Positions 1-5,713 of a stretch of DNA of 10,405 bases are shown here, in pieces. A program made the position numbers and the translations under genes. Source of the stretch: JALQUL01 sp964556425 (GTDB lineage: Bacteria > Pseudomonadota > Gammaproteobacteria > Burkholderiales > Burkholderiaceae_C); contig CAZKWC010000087.1 in the NCBI GenBank assembly GCA_964556425.1, forward strand, positions 1 to 10,405, read 5' to 3'. How positions within the stretch are numbered: the first letter of the stretch is position 1; every line of letters starts with the position of its first letter. A model generated the notes under the pieces. It worked only from the letters and a program-made list of their open reading frames with translations. It had not been told where the DNA came from and did not search any database.

Positions 1-42
1 AATTAAAAAGCCACTCAGAAAATTCTGAATGGCTTTTTAATT
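1..42 (-). terminator. Intrinsic terminator of tRNA-Pro
   Basis: Positions 1-20 and 23-42 are inverted repeats that form a long hairpin directly after the encoded CCA of the tRNA. The single imperfection (14 against 29) is a G.U wobble when read as minus-strand RNA and a C/A mismatch on the plus strand, so the structure fits minus-strand transcription. The minus 3' arm contains a run of five Ts within GGCTTTTTAATT. It would end the tRNA transcript, and possibly read-through from ihfA, since no intrinsic terminator is visible between ihfA and the tRNA. Confidence 0.85.
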
Positions 43-119
43 TGGTCGGTGTGAAAGGATTCGAACCTTCGACCCCTTGCACCCCATGCAAGTGCGCTAC
101 CAGGCTGCGCCACACACCG
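43..119 (-). tRNA. tRNA-Pro, anticodon GGG
   Basis: A complete 77-nt cloverleaf reads on the minus strand. The acceptor arm is CGGTGTG (113-119) with CACACCG (47-53). The first base pair, C1-G72, and discriminator A73 (position 46) are typical of bacterial tRNA-Pro. The D-arm is GCGCAGCCTGGTAGCGC. The anticodon stem is CTTGC/GCAAG (88-92 with 76-80) around the loop ATGGGGT, giving anticodon GGG at 83-85, which reads CCC and CCU. The T-loop is GGTTCGAATCC, and CCA is encoded at 43-45. It lies downstream of ihfA with its own promoter and terminator. I see no defects. Confidence 0.97.
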
Positions 120-128
120 AAGACGCAA

Positions 129-157
129 ATTATAACCTGATGTTTTTAGGTTTTTAA
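129..157 (-). promoter_or_regulatory. Candidate sigma-70 promoter for tRNA-Pro
   Basis: The minus strand has a perfect -10 box TATAAT (129-134) and a weaker -35 TTAAAA (152-157, four of six consensus bases) with a 17-bp spacer. The expected start is near 122, only about 3 nt before the mature tRNA 5' end at 119, so the precursor would have almost no 5' leader for RNase P to remove. The short GC-containing stretch after the -10 (GCGTC) resembles the discriminator of stringently controlled stable-RNA promoters. The boxes are seen; the function is inferred. Confidence 0.6.
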
Positions 158-171
158 GCCACCATCAATAA

Positions 172-480
172 TTATTCTAATTGATCTTTAAATTTTTGAC
201 TTGCATGAAAGGTTACCACACTGCGTGCTTTGATATCAATTGATTCACCAGTTCGAGGATTACGTCCTGGTCGAGTTGATTTGCTTCGCACATGGAAATT
301 GCCAAAACCAGAAATTTTGACATCTTCAGCATTGATAAGGTGCCTGCATATGACTTCAAAAAAAGCATCAACAACGTCTTTGGCATCTTTACGATTTAAA
401 TTGACCTGATTAATCAATAGTTCGCTCAGGTGAGCTTTAGTCAAAGCACCCTTTTCAGAATTTCCAATTTCTTCTTGCAT
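172..480 (-). CDS. ihfA: Integration host factor, alpha subunit
   Basis: This is one half of the heterodimeric DNA-bending protein IHF, which shapes the nucleoid and assists transcription, recombination and replication. The 102-residue product has the HU/IHF fold: an N-terminal helical part (ALTKAHLSELL, then NLNRKDAKDVVDAFFEVI), the ISGFGNF turn, and the DNA-intercalating beta-arm with RPGRNPRTGE at about residues 70-79. The ending ARSVVTFHASQKFK is alpha-subunit-like. I place the start at ATG 480, which has a Shine-Dalgarno AAGGTG shortly upstream. An in-frame TTG at 507 would add nine residues with no ribosome site and no family support. Its position after pheT matches the proteobacterial pheST-ihfA order, and family length is about 99-105 residues. 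A promoter candidate lies at 507-535. Confidence 0.95.
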   Translation of the reverse strand: MQEEIGNSEKGALTKAHLSELLINQVNLNRKDAKDVVDAFFEVICRHLINAEDVKISGFGNFHVRSKSTRPGRNPRTGESIDIKARSVVTFHASQKFKDQLE

Positions 481-506
481 TGTTAACACCTTTCTCAAAC
501 ATTTCA

Positions 507-535
507 ATTTGACCCAAAAAAAGGCGTCAAGTCAA
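507..535 (-). promoter_or_regulatory. Candidate promoter for ihfA in the pheT-ihfA gap
   Basis: The minus strand shows -35 TTGACT (530-535), a 17-bp spacer and -10 TCAAAT (507-512, four of six). A second overlapping TTGACG follows directly. Transcription would start near 500, leaving a roughly 20-nt leader with AAGGTG before ATG 480. In E. coli ihfA also has its own promoter in addition to pheST read-through (established). The assignment here is inference from motif match. Confidence 0.4.
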
Positions 536-545
536 GGATTTAGAC

Positions 546-2954
546 TTAAACTCGTAATCGAACGCTCAATTTAGCAGATAAGTGTTGCACAATTGTCTGA
601 ATTAAAGCTTCAACTTCTGTATCTAGTAAAGTCGCATCCTCTTTATTCAAGCTTAAACGCATTGCAAAACTCGGTTCTTGTGCAGGGTCAGTGGCTGAGC
701 GATACACATCAAACAAAACTACGTCTTTCAACCACTGCTCTTGTTGAGCGGCTTCTTGTATGGTGTTCACTAAATCATCGTGAGTGACGCCATTAGGCAC
801 CATTAAAGCCAAATCACGCAGCACGGTTGGAAACTTAGATACCGCTTGAGGACTTGGAATAGGACGCTGTAATACGGCCTGTAAATCTAATTCAAACAAT
901 ACAGGGGCTTTTGGCAAATCATACGATTGACGCCATTTTGGATGTAATTCTCCGACAAAACCAATCGCCTGCTCGCCTATCCAAACCTGAGCACAACGTC
1001 CTGGATGCAAGGCGGGATGCGCGGCAACTGTAAAACGTGGTTTGTAGGGAGCTAATAAAGCCTCAACATCGCCTTTTACATCGTAAAAGTCAACTGAAGT
1101 ATCAGAAACACCCCATTGTAATGATTGGGCAGAGCCATAAGCCAAGCCAGCCACTCGCATTGGTTGAGCAAAACCCTTTACACTGTTGTCGGTATCTTGT
1201 ACTGATTCGTCTTTTAAGAAAACTCGGCCTAACTCAAACACGCGTACACGGCTTAAACGGCGGTCTAGGTTAAAGCGCAATACTTGCATAAGTGAGCCAA
1301 TTAAACTACTGCGCATCACACTTAAGTGGCTAGCAATTGGATTGAGCAATTGGATAGGATTGGTATTAGCTGCTAACTCATGCTCCCATTTTTCTTCGAC
1401 AAAGCTGTAGTTAATGGTTTCTTGGTAATCAAGGTCGGCCAATAAACGTCTTACACGGAAAGGACCACGCTGTGACTCTAGGCGTAATTTTGCAGTGATA
1501 GGCGCTAAAGGTGGATGAGTCGGTAAATTCTCAAAACCAATTAACCTGGCAACCTCTTCAATTAAATCTTCTTCGATAGTAATGTCAAAGCGATAATTAG
1601 GCACATCGACTGTAATGACGTCAGCACTAACAGATAAAGGCAATGACAAACGTTTTAGCGCATCTGCACATTGTTCGGTGCTTACTGGCATACCAATAAT
1701 TTTAGAGGCACGGGCTGTACGCAATGCGACTTGCCTAGGCTTGGGCATATTGGGCTGAACATCGGTGATAGGGCCTAATTGACCACCACACACTTGTTGA
1801 ATTAAAGCACTGATATGTTCGATATGCTCGATGGTGGTGTCTGGATCGACACCACGCTCAAAGCGATGCCCTGCATCTGTAGAGAAATTGTATTTACGTG
1901 AGCGACCCGCAATAGCAGTAGGCCACCAGAAAGCGGCTTCTACATAAATATTTTGGGTGCTATCAGAAACGGCAGTAGAGTTACCACCCATAATTCCGGC
2001 CAATGATTCGACTTGATGAGCGTCGGCAATAACACCCACTTTATCATCTAATTGAACCGTATTGCCATTGAGCAATTCAAGGCTTTCACCTGCTTTGCCC
2101 CAGCGTACTTGCAATCCACCTTGGATTTTATCGAGGTCAAAAATATGAGTAGGACGACCCAACTCAAACATGACGTAATTAGAAATATCTACTAAAGGTG
2201 AAACACTGCGTTGACCACAGCGTGCTAAACGCTCTACCATCCATTGTGGGGTTTGAACTGCCGTATTCACACCTTTTATAATGCGGCCAGAAAAACGACC
2301 GCATAAATCGGGGGCTTGTACCTCGACCGATAACACATCTGAAATACTGGTGCTTAATGCTGGAAACGAAGGCTTTAATAAAGGTGCACCCGTAATAGCA
2401 GAAAGCTCACGGGCTATGCCATAAACACTTAAACAATGTGATAAATTAGGTGTGAGTTTAAGCACAAATAATTGATCATCTAAGTTTAAATGTTCACGAA
2501 TATTGATGCCTAAAGGCGCATCTAGGGCTAACTCTAACAATCCACCGTGGTCTTCTGATAATTGCAATTCACGTGCTGAACAAAGCATACCGTAGCTTTC
2601 TACACCACGTAGTTTGCCCACTTTAATATGAAAAGGCTTACCATCTGGGCCAGGAGGCAATATGGCACCTACTGTCGCAACCGGAATACGAATGCCCACT
2701 CTGGCGTTAGGTGCACCACAGACAATTTCTAATAATTGCGGACCACCAATATCGACTTGGCAAACTCTTAATTTGTCGGCGTTTGGATGTTGTACAGCTT
2801 CTTTGATTTCGCCTACCACAATGCCGCTAAATTCAGGTGCAACAGCTTTTAACTCCTCGACTTCTAAACCAGCCATGGTTAATGTATGAGCCAATTCGGC
2901 AGTATTTAAAGGTGGGTTGCAAAAAGCGCGCAACCAAGACTCTGGAAATTGCAT
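546..2954 (-). CDS. pheT: Phenylalanyl-tRNA synthetase beta subunit
   Basis: This is the beta chain of the cytoplasmic (alpha-beta)2 PheRS, which charges tRNA-Phe; the beta chain binds tRNA and edits mischarged Tyr-tRNA-Phe. The 802 residues match the usual length of about 795-810. Domains in order: an N-terminal EMAP/OB-type tRNA-binding domain (about 39-150, with HPNADKLRVCQVDIG and GVESYGMLCS), the B3/B4 editing region (about 210-370, with SPLVDISNYVMFELGRPTHIFD), B5 (about 405-475), the catalytic-like core (about 480-690, with INYSFV and NPIASHLSVMRSSL), and a C-terminal FDX-ACB anticodon-binding domain (about 708-802, with SKFPTVLRDLALMV). The start ATG at 2954 has AGGA seven bases upstream. 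It follows pheS by 98 bp, with a hairpin in the gap. No damage is visible. Confidence 0.98.
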   Translation of the reverse strand: MQFPESWLRAFCNPPLNTAELAHTLTMAGLEVEELKAVAPEFSGIVVGEIKEAVQHPNADKLRVCQVDIGGPQLLEIVCGAPNARVGIRIPVATVGAILPPGPDGKPFHIKVGKLRGVESYGMLCSARELQLSEDHGGLLELALDAPLGINIREHLNLDDQLFVLKLTPNLSHCLSVYGIARELSAITGAPLLKPSFPALSTSISDVLSVEVQAPDLCGRFSGRIIKGVNTAVQTPQWMVERLARCGQRSVSPLVDISNYVMFELGRPTHIFDLDKIQGGLQVRWGKAGESLELLNGNTVQLDDKVGVIADAHQVESLAGIMGGNSTAVSDSTQNIYVEAAFWWPTAIAGRSRKYNFSTDAGHRFERGVDPDTTIEHIEHISALIQQVCGGQLGPITDVQPNMPKPRQVALRTARASKIIGMPVSTEQCADALKRLSLPLSVSADVITVDVPNYRFDITIEEDLIEEVARLIGFENLPTHPPLAPITAKLRLESQRGPFRVRRLLADLDYQETINYSFVEEKWEHELAANTNPIQLLNPIASHLSVMRSSLIGSLMQVLRFNLDRRLSRVRVFELGRVFLKDESVQDTDNSVKGFAQPMRVAGLAYGSAQSLQWGVSDTSVDFYDVKGDVEALLAPYKPRFTVAAHPALHPGRCAQVWIGEQAIGFVGELHPKWRQSYDLPKAPVLFELDLQAVLQRPIPSPQAVSKFPTVLRDLALMVPNGVTHDDLVNTIQEAAQQEQWLKDVVLFDVYRSATDPAQEPSFAMRLSLNKEDATLLDTEVEALIQTIVQHLSAKLSVRLRV

Positions 2955-3016
2955 AAGTTATCCTGAAGGACTAAGGAAAATTTTTTATAAAACAAATGTT
3001 GTTTTAGGTGAACGAC

Positions 3017-3054
3017 AAAAATTAACAAGCGACACTCAATGTCGCATGTTAATT
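3017..3054 (-). terminator. Terminator-like hairpin between pheS and pheT
   Basis: On the minus strand arm AATTAACA (3047-3054) pairs with TGTTAATT (3020-3027). After one T/T mismatch, GCGACA (3040-3045) pairs with TGTCGC (3029-3034) around a 5-nt loop, followed by Ts. The 5' arm includes part of the pheS stop codon. PheRS needs equal amounts of alpha and beta, so full termination here would be odd. It may be a partial terminator, an mRNA-stabilising 3' structure or a processing site. The pairing is seen; the role is inferred. Confidence 0.55.
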
Positions 3055-4108
3055 AGGCTTTAAATTGCGATAAAAACCTAACATCGCCATCAAAGAACAA
3101 GCGCAAATCATTGACACCATATCGGAGCATAGTGAGTCGGTCAGGACCCATACCAAAGGCAAAACCAATATAACGCTCTGGATCGAGCCCCATATTACGG
3201 ATCACATTAGGATGCACTTGACCTGAACCTGCCACCTCTAACCAGCGACCTGCATTGGGACCTGAACTAAATTGAATATCAATTTCGGCACTTGGTTCAG
3301 TGAATGGGAAGAAGCTAGGTCTAAAGCGCAAAATCAAATCATTGGATTCGAAAAAAGTTCGGCAAAAATCGGTAAACACCACTTTTAAATCTTTAAAGCT
3401 GACGTTCTCGCCTACCCATAAACCTTCACATTGATGGAACATAGGTGAATGAGTCGCATCACTATCGACACGATAAGTGCGGCCTGGCACAATCACGCGA
3501 ATTTCTGGCATTGGCAAACCTTGGTCTAAGGCTGCACGGTGTTTTTTAACATGCTGAACTGCATAACGAACCTGCACAGGACTGGTGTGGGTACGTAATA
3601 AATTGGGTGCATTAGGTGTACCACCTTCTACATAGAAAGTGTCATGCATTGACCTTGCTGGATGATCTTCTGGGGTATTAAGCGCAGTAAAGTTAAACCA
3701 ATCGCTCTCGATTTCTGGGCCTTCTGCCACATCAAAACCCATAGAACCAAAAATACCTTCTATTCGCTCTAGCGTAATAGAAACTGGATGCAAACCACCA
3801 GTGCCACGCTGGCGACCTGGCAAGGTAACGTCTAGCGCTTGGGCCAATAATTGCACTTGCAATTGAGCATCGGCTAGGGCTTGACGACGAGCAGTTAAAG
3901 CAGCCTCTACTGCTTGTTTAGCCACATTAATAGCTGCACCCTTGGTTTTTTTCTCTTCAACCGTTAACTTGGCCAAGCCTTTCATCAGCTCGGTGAGTTG
4001 GCCCGATTTACCTAGATAAATGGCTTTCGCATCTTCTAGTTCGGCTGGAGTTTGGGCTGCATCAAAAGCCGTTTGGGCTGATTGAACTAGGGTATTTAAG
4101 TCGTTCAT
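3053..4108 (-). CDS. pheS: Phenylalanyl-tRNA synthetase alpha subunit
   Basis: This is the catalytic alpha chain of cytoplasmic PheRS, a class II synthetase that forms Phe-AMP and transfers Phe to tRNA-Phe. The N-terminal coiled-coil arm (about residues 1-90, rich in Ala, Leu and Lys) contacts tRNA. The class II core follows: HPVSITLERIEGIFGSMGFD begins it, GRTYRVDSDATHSPMFHQCEG is motif 2, and GFAFGMGPDRLTMLRYGVND is motif 3. I choose ATG 4108 (351 residues, beginning MNDLNTLVQSAQ), which matches the family N-terminus. A TTG at 4126 would add six residues but lies next to the terminator U-tract. No Shine-Dalgarno is visible before ATG 4108, and a 15-bp tandem duplication spans the start. Gene order is rplT-pheS-pheT. 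Confidence 0.97.
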   Translation of the reverse strand: MNDLNTLVQSAQTAFDAAQTPAELEDAKAIYLGKSGQLTELMKGLAKLTVEEKKTKGAAINVAKQAVEAALTARRQALADAQLQVQLLAQALDVTLPGRQRGTGGLHPVSITLERIEGIFGSMGFDVAEGPEIESDWFNFTALNTPEDHPARSMHDTFYVEGGTPNAPNLLRTHTSPVQVRYAVQHVKKHRAALDQGLPMPEIRVIVPGRTYRVDSDATHSPMFHQCEGLWVGENVSFKDLKVVFTDFCRTFFESNDLILRFRPSFFPFTEPSAEIDIQFSSGPNAGRWLEVAGSGQVHPNVIRNMGLDPERYIGFAFGMGPDRLTMLRYGVNDLRLFFDGDVRFLSQFKA

Positions 4109-4120
4109 GAATAAGTCGTT
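4097..4120 (-). repeat. 15-bp tandem duplication across the pheS start codon
   Basis: The minus-strand nonamer AACGACTTA occurs at 4112-4120 and again at 4097-4105, exactly 15 nt (five codons) apart, with ATG 4108 at the junction. The first copy is in the 5' untranslated region and the second encodes residues 2-4 (Asn-Asp-Leu). An in-frame tandem duplication at the start may have displaced the original ribosome-binding sequence, which would explain the missing Shine-Dalgarno. Confidence 0.5.
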
Positions 4121-4128
4121 TAACAAAC

Positions 4129-4158
4129 AAAAAAGGCCGAGGCTGTTAAGCCTCAGCC
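4129..4158 (-). terminator. Strong intrinsic terminator between rplT and pheS
   Basis: On the minus strand GGCTGAGGCT (4149-4158) pairs with AGCCTCGGCC (4135-4144), ten pairs including one U.G, around a 4-nt TAAC loop, followed by six Ts (4129-4134). It begins about 20 nt after the rplT stop, and its U-tract ends about 20 nt before the pheS ATG. There is no room for a promoter between it and pheS, so pheS must be transcribed through it, and it could serve as an attenuator. E. coli pheST is attenuated through the Phe-rich leader peptide pheM (established), but no Phe-rich leader peptide is visible here. Confidence 0.85.
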
Positions 4159-4179
4159 CCTATGGTGCTTAGTTAGTGA

Positions 4180-4569
4180 TTAAGCTGCTGCTTTACCACA
4201 AACCAATTTGATTTCAGCCAATTTTGGTTTGACTTGATCAACAATGCCTTGGAAGGCAGCCATGTCGTGAATAGCGATGTCAGATAAAACCTTACGGTCG
4301 ATCTGAATACCAGCTAAACGCAAACCATTGGCGAATTGGCTATAAGTTAAACCACATTGACGTGCTGCCGCATTGATACGGGCAATCCATAACTGACGGA
4401 ATACACGTTTACGTGTACGACGGTCACGGTATGCGTATTGACCTGCTTTCATGACCGCTTCTTTAGCGACCCTGTAAACATTACCACGGCGACCACGGAA
4501 ACCCTTAGCAAGGGCGAGTACTTTTTTGTGACGGGCTCTTGCCGTCACACCACGTTTTACGCGAGGCAT
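4180..4569 (-). CDS. rplT: 50S ribosomal protein bL20
   Basis: bL20 binds 23S rRNA early in large-subunit assembly and in E. coli represses its own operon by binding mRNA (established). The start MPRVKRGVTARARHKKVL, followed by AKGFRGRRGNVYRVAKEAV, is the basic N-terminal extension. YAYRDRRTRKRVFRQLWIARINAAAR begins the globular RNA-binding domain. At 129 residues it is about ten longer than the usual 117-119; the extra part is the C-terminus KLAEIKLVCGKAAA. ATG 4569 is preceded by AGGAG. It lies 26 bp after rpmI and is presumably cotranscribed. Confidence 0.97.
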   Translation of the reverse strand: MPRVKRGVTARARHKKVLALAKGFRGRRGNVYRVAKEAVMKAGQYAYRDRRTRKRVFRQLWIARINAAARQCGLTYSQFANGLRLAGIQIDRKVLSDIAIHDMAAFQGIVDQVKPKLAEIKLVCGKAAA

Positions 4570-4595
4570 ATTGTTGCTCCTAGTTCGTCGTTAAA

Positions 4596-4799
4596 TCAAA
4601 TACCTTGGCCAGGCAACATTTGTGCCATGTGACCCATATTGGTCTCATGAACACTCACTGCACCACGCAAATGGCGTTTGTTTTTGGTAGTTTTCTTGGT
4701 CAAAATATGACGTTTGAAAGCTTGACCGCGTTTAACGGTACCACCTGGACGAACGCGAAAACGCTTTTTAGCGCTGCTCTTAGTCTTCATTTTGGGCAT
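4596..4799 (-). CDS. rpmI: 50S ribosomal protein bL35
   Basis: This small basic large-subunit protein has 67 residues (family about 64-67). The start MPKMKTKSSAKKRFRV is the family hallmark; KRGQAFKRHILTKKTTKNKR and HLRG follow as the rRNA-binding basic stretch. The ATG at 4799 has AGGAG eight bases upstream. It is the first gene after a terminator and a folded leader (4802-4920), so together with rplT it probably forms a separately controlled pair within the cluster, as in other bacteria where bL20 regulates rpmI-rplT. Confidence 0.97.
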   Translation of the reverse strand: MPKMKTKSSAKKRFRVRPGGTVKRGQAFKRHILTKKTTKNKRHLRGAVSVHETNMGHMAQMLPGQGI

Positions 4800-4801
4800 T
4801 T

Positions 4802-4920
4802 AGATGCTCCTGTTACATTGTGCTCGTGAGGCGCTGAAGAACCAACCCCAGACTTGTTGGCCCCGAGCCACTTGTGCAGCAATAAAGTTATTATTGCCGG
4901 GGCGCTAATAAAAGCACCCT
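4802..4920 (-). promoter_or_regulatory. Structured leader of rpmI-rplT, candidate bL20 autoregulatory element
   Basis: This stretch is much more GC-rich and more folded than other gaps in the window. On the minus strand I see GCCCCG (4898-4903) pairing with CGGGGC (4860-4865), enclosing hairpin CAATAA-TAACT-TTATTG (4880-4896). Next comes hairpin CCAAC...GTTGG (4842-4860). Also possible are GGTGC with GCGCC near 4901-4918 and, as an alternative, GTGCT with AGCAC near 4820. It lies immediately before rpmI, where bL20-binding operators occur in E. coli and Bacillus, with different structures (established). The bL20 role here is inference. Confidence 0.5.
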
Positions 4921-4923
4921 ATT

Positions 4924-4959
4924 AAAAAACAGACAAAACCTTTAACAGTTTTATCTGTT
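4924..4959 (-). terminator. Intrinsic terminator after infC
   Basis: On the minus strand AACAGATAAAAC (4948-4959) pairs with GTTTTGTCTGTT (4928-4939), twelve pairs with one U.G wobble, around an 8-nt loop. The final TT of the stem continues into TTTT. It starts about 31 nt after the infC stop. It would end or reduce thrS-infC transcripts before rpmI. Because the wobble becomes an A/C mismatch on the plus strand, it is specific to the minus strand. Confidence 0.85.
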
Positions 4960-4990
4960 CAATAATTAGTTAATTAATTACAGCCTACTA

Positions 4991-5632
4991 TTATACAGTG
5001 GTTTCTGATGCGTTTGCATTACCAGAACCAGATGGTGTAGCATTGTTTTGACTCGAATTACCAGCATTAGCTGCTTTTGGGGCAGGTTTTTTGCGGTTAG
5101 GAGCAATCATCATGACCATTTGTTTTCCCTCTAATTTAGGGAATTGTTCAACAATAATAGAATCAGATAATTCATCACGGATACGTTGCAATAAAGCAAG
5201 GCCAATTTCTTGATGAGTGATTTCACGTCCACGGAAACGTAATGTGACTTTGCACTTATCGCCATCTTCTAAAAAGCGACGAATATTTCGCATTTTGATG
5301 TTGTAGTCACCATCATCAGTACCAGGGCGGAATTTAATTTCCTTAATTTCGATTACTGTCTGTTTAGCCTTAGCTTCAGCAGCTTTCTTTTGCTCTTGAT
5401 ACTTGAATTTGCCATAGTCCATAAGACGGCAAACTGGTGGGTTGGCTGTTGGAACAATTTCCACCAAATCCACATCATAGTCTCCGGCCAAACGAAGGGC
5501 CTCGGAAACGGTCATAATACCTAAAGGCTCGTTATCTGGGCCAGATAAACGCACTTCAGGCGCCATAATTTCACGATTTAAACGATGTTTACGTTCTTCA
5601 CGTTGACGACGGTCTCGAAATTCAGTAGCGAT
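4991..5632 (-). CDS. infC: Translation initiation factor IF-3, with ATC start codon
   Basis: IF3 binds the 30S subunit, prevents early 50S joining and checks the initiator tRNA and start codon. From the ATC at 5632 the product has 213 residues. The N-domain contains HRLNREI-APEVRLSGPDNEPLGIM and VDLVEIVPTANPPVCRLMDYGKF; a linker rich in Lys, Ala and Glu follows; the C-domain has IKEIKFRPGTDDGDY, ITLRFRGRE-type KVTLRFRGREITHQEIG, and EGKQMVMMIAPNRKK. An ATG start at 5566 would delete the conserved RxNxEI segment. Reading upstream gives ATEFRDRRQREERKHRLNREI, and the only plausible start there is ATC, with AAGGGG upstream. About 30 residues after NRKK form a low-complexity Asn/Ser/Ala/Gly tail absent from the 180-residue E. 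coli protein. Confidence 0.95.
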   Translation of the reverse strand: MATEFRDRRQREERKHRLNREIMAPEVRLSGPDNEPLGIMTVSEALRLAGDYDVDLVEIVPTANPPVCRLMDYGKFKYQEQKKAAEAKAKQTVIEIKEIKFRPGTDDGDYNIKMRNIRRFLEDGDKCKVTLRFRGREITHQEIGLALLQRIRDELSDSIIVEQFPKLEGKQMVMMIAPNRKKPAPKAANAGNSSQNNATPSGSGNANASETTV

Positions 5633-5646
5633 GGCTAAAACCCCTT
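5630..5646 (-). promoter_or_regulatory. infC ribosome-binding site and rare ATC start
   Basis: The minus strand reads TAAGGGGTTTTAGCC then ATC (5630-5632) GCT ACT. AAGGGG (5641-5646) is eight bases from the ATC. An in-frame TAA (5645-5647) overlaps this site, so the reading frame cannot begin farther upstream, and no ATG, GTG or TTG precedes the conserved N-terminus. Rare AUU/AUC/AUA starts in infC allow IF3 to repress its own translation (established for E. coli AUU). Confidence 0.85.
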
Positions 5647-5674
5647 AAAATCTGAAAGAAACAAAATTGAAGAG

Positions 5675-5698
5675 AAGGCTGAATTTGATTTCAGCCTT
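5675..5698 (-). terminator. Hairpin in the thrS-infC gap
   Basis: On the minus strand AAGGCTGAA (5690-5698) pairs perfectly with TTCAGCCTT (5675-5683) around a 6-nt loop. The following bases CTCTTCAATTTTG are pyrimidine-rich but lack a good U-tract. It lies between the thrS stop and the infC ribosome site. It is a partial terminator, a processing signal or an mRNA-stabilising structure; I cannot decide which. Confidence 0.5.
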
Positions 5699-5713
5699 GG
5701 TTCAAATCTTGGC

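Noticed and set aside
131..170. Interleaved short repeats after ihfA as a pseudoknot or terminator
   Set aside because: Only 5-bp AT-rich pairings and no U-tract; not better than chance.
481..507. TTG start at 507 extending IHF alpha by nine residues
   Set aside because: ATG 480 has a clear AAGGTG ribosome site and gives the normal family length.
593..787. Plus-strand open frames inside pheT, thrS, aceA and other genes
   Set aside because: They lie wholly opposite well-recognised conserved genes, have no family features, and are shadows of those genes.
4109..4126. TTG start at 4126 extending PheS by six residues
   Set aside because: It directly follows the terminator U-tract, has no ribosome site, and the extra residues are not part of the PheS family; they duplicate the normal N-terminus.
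4990..4995. TATAAT overlapping the infC stop codon as a promoter for rpmI-rplT
   Set aside because: No acceptable -35 at 16-18 bp spacing, and transcripts would meet the infC terminator at once. Kept only as a possibility.
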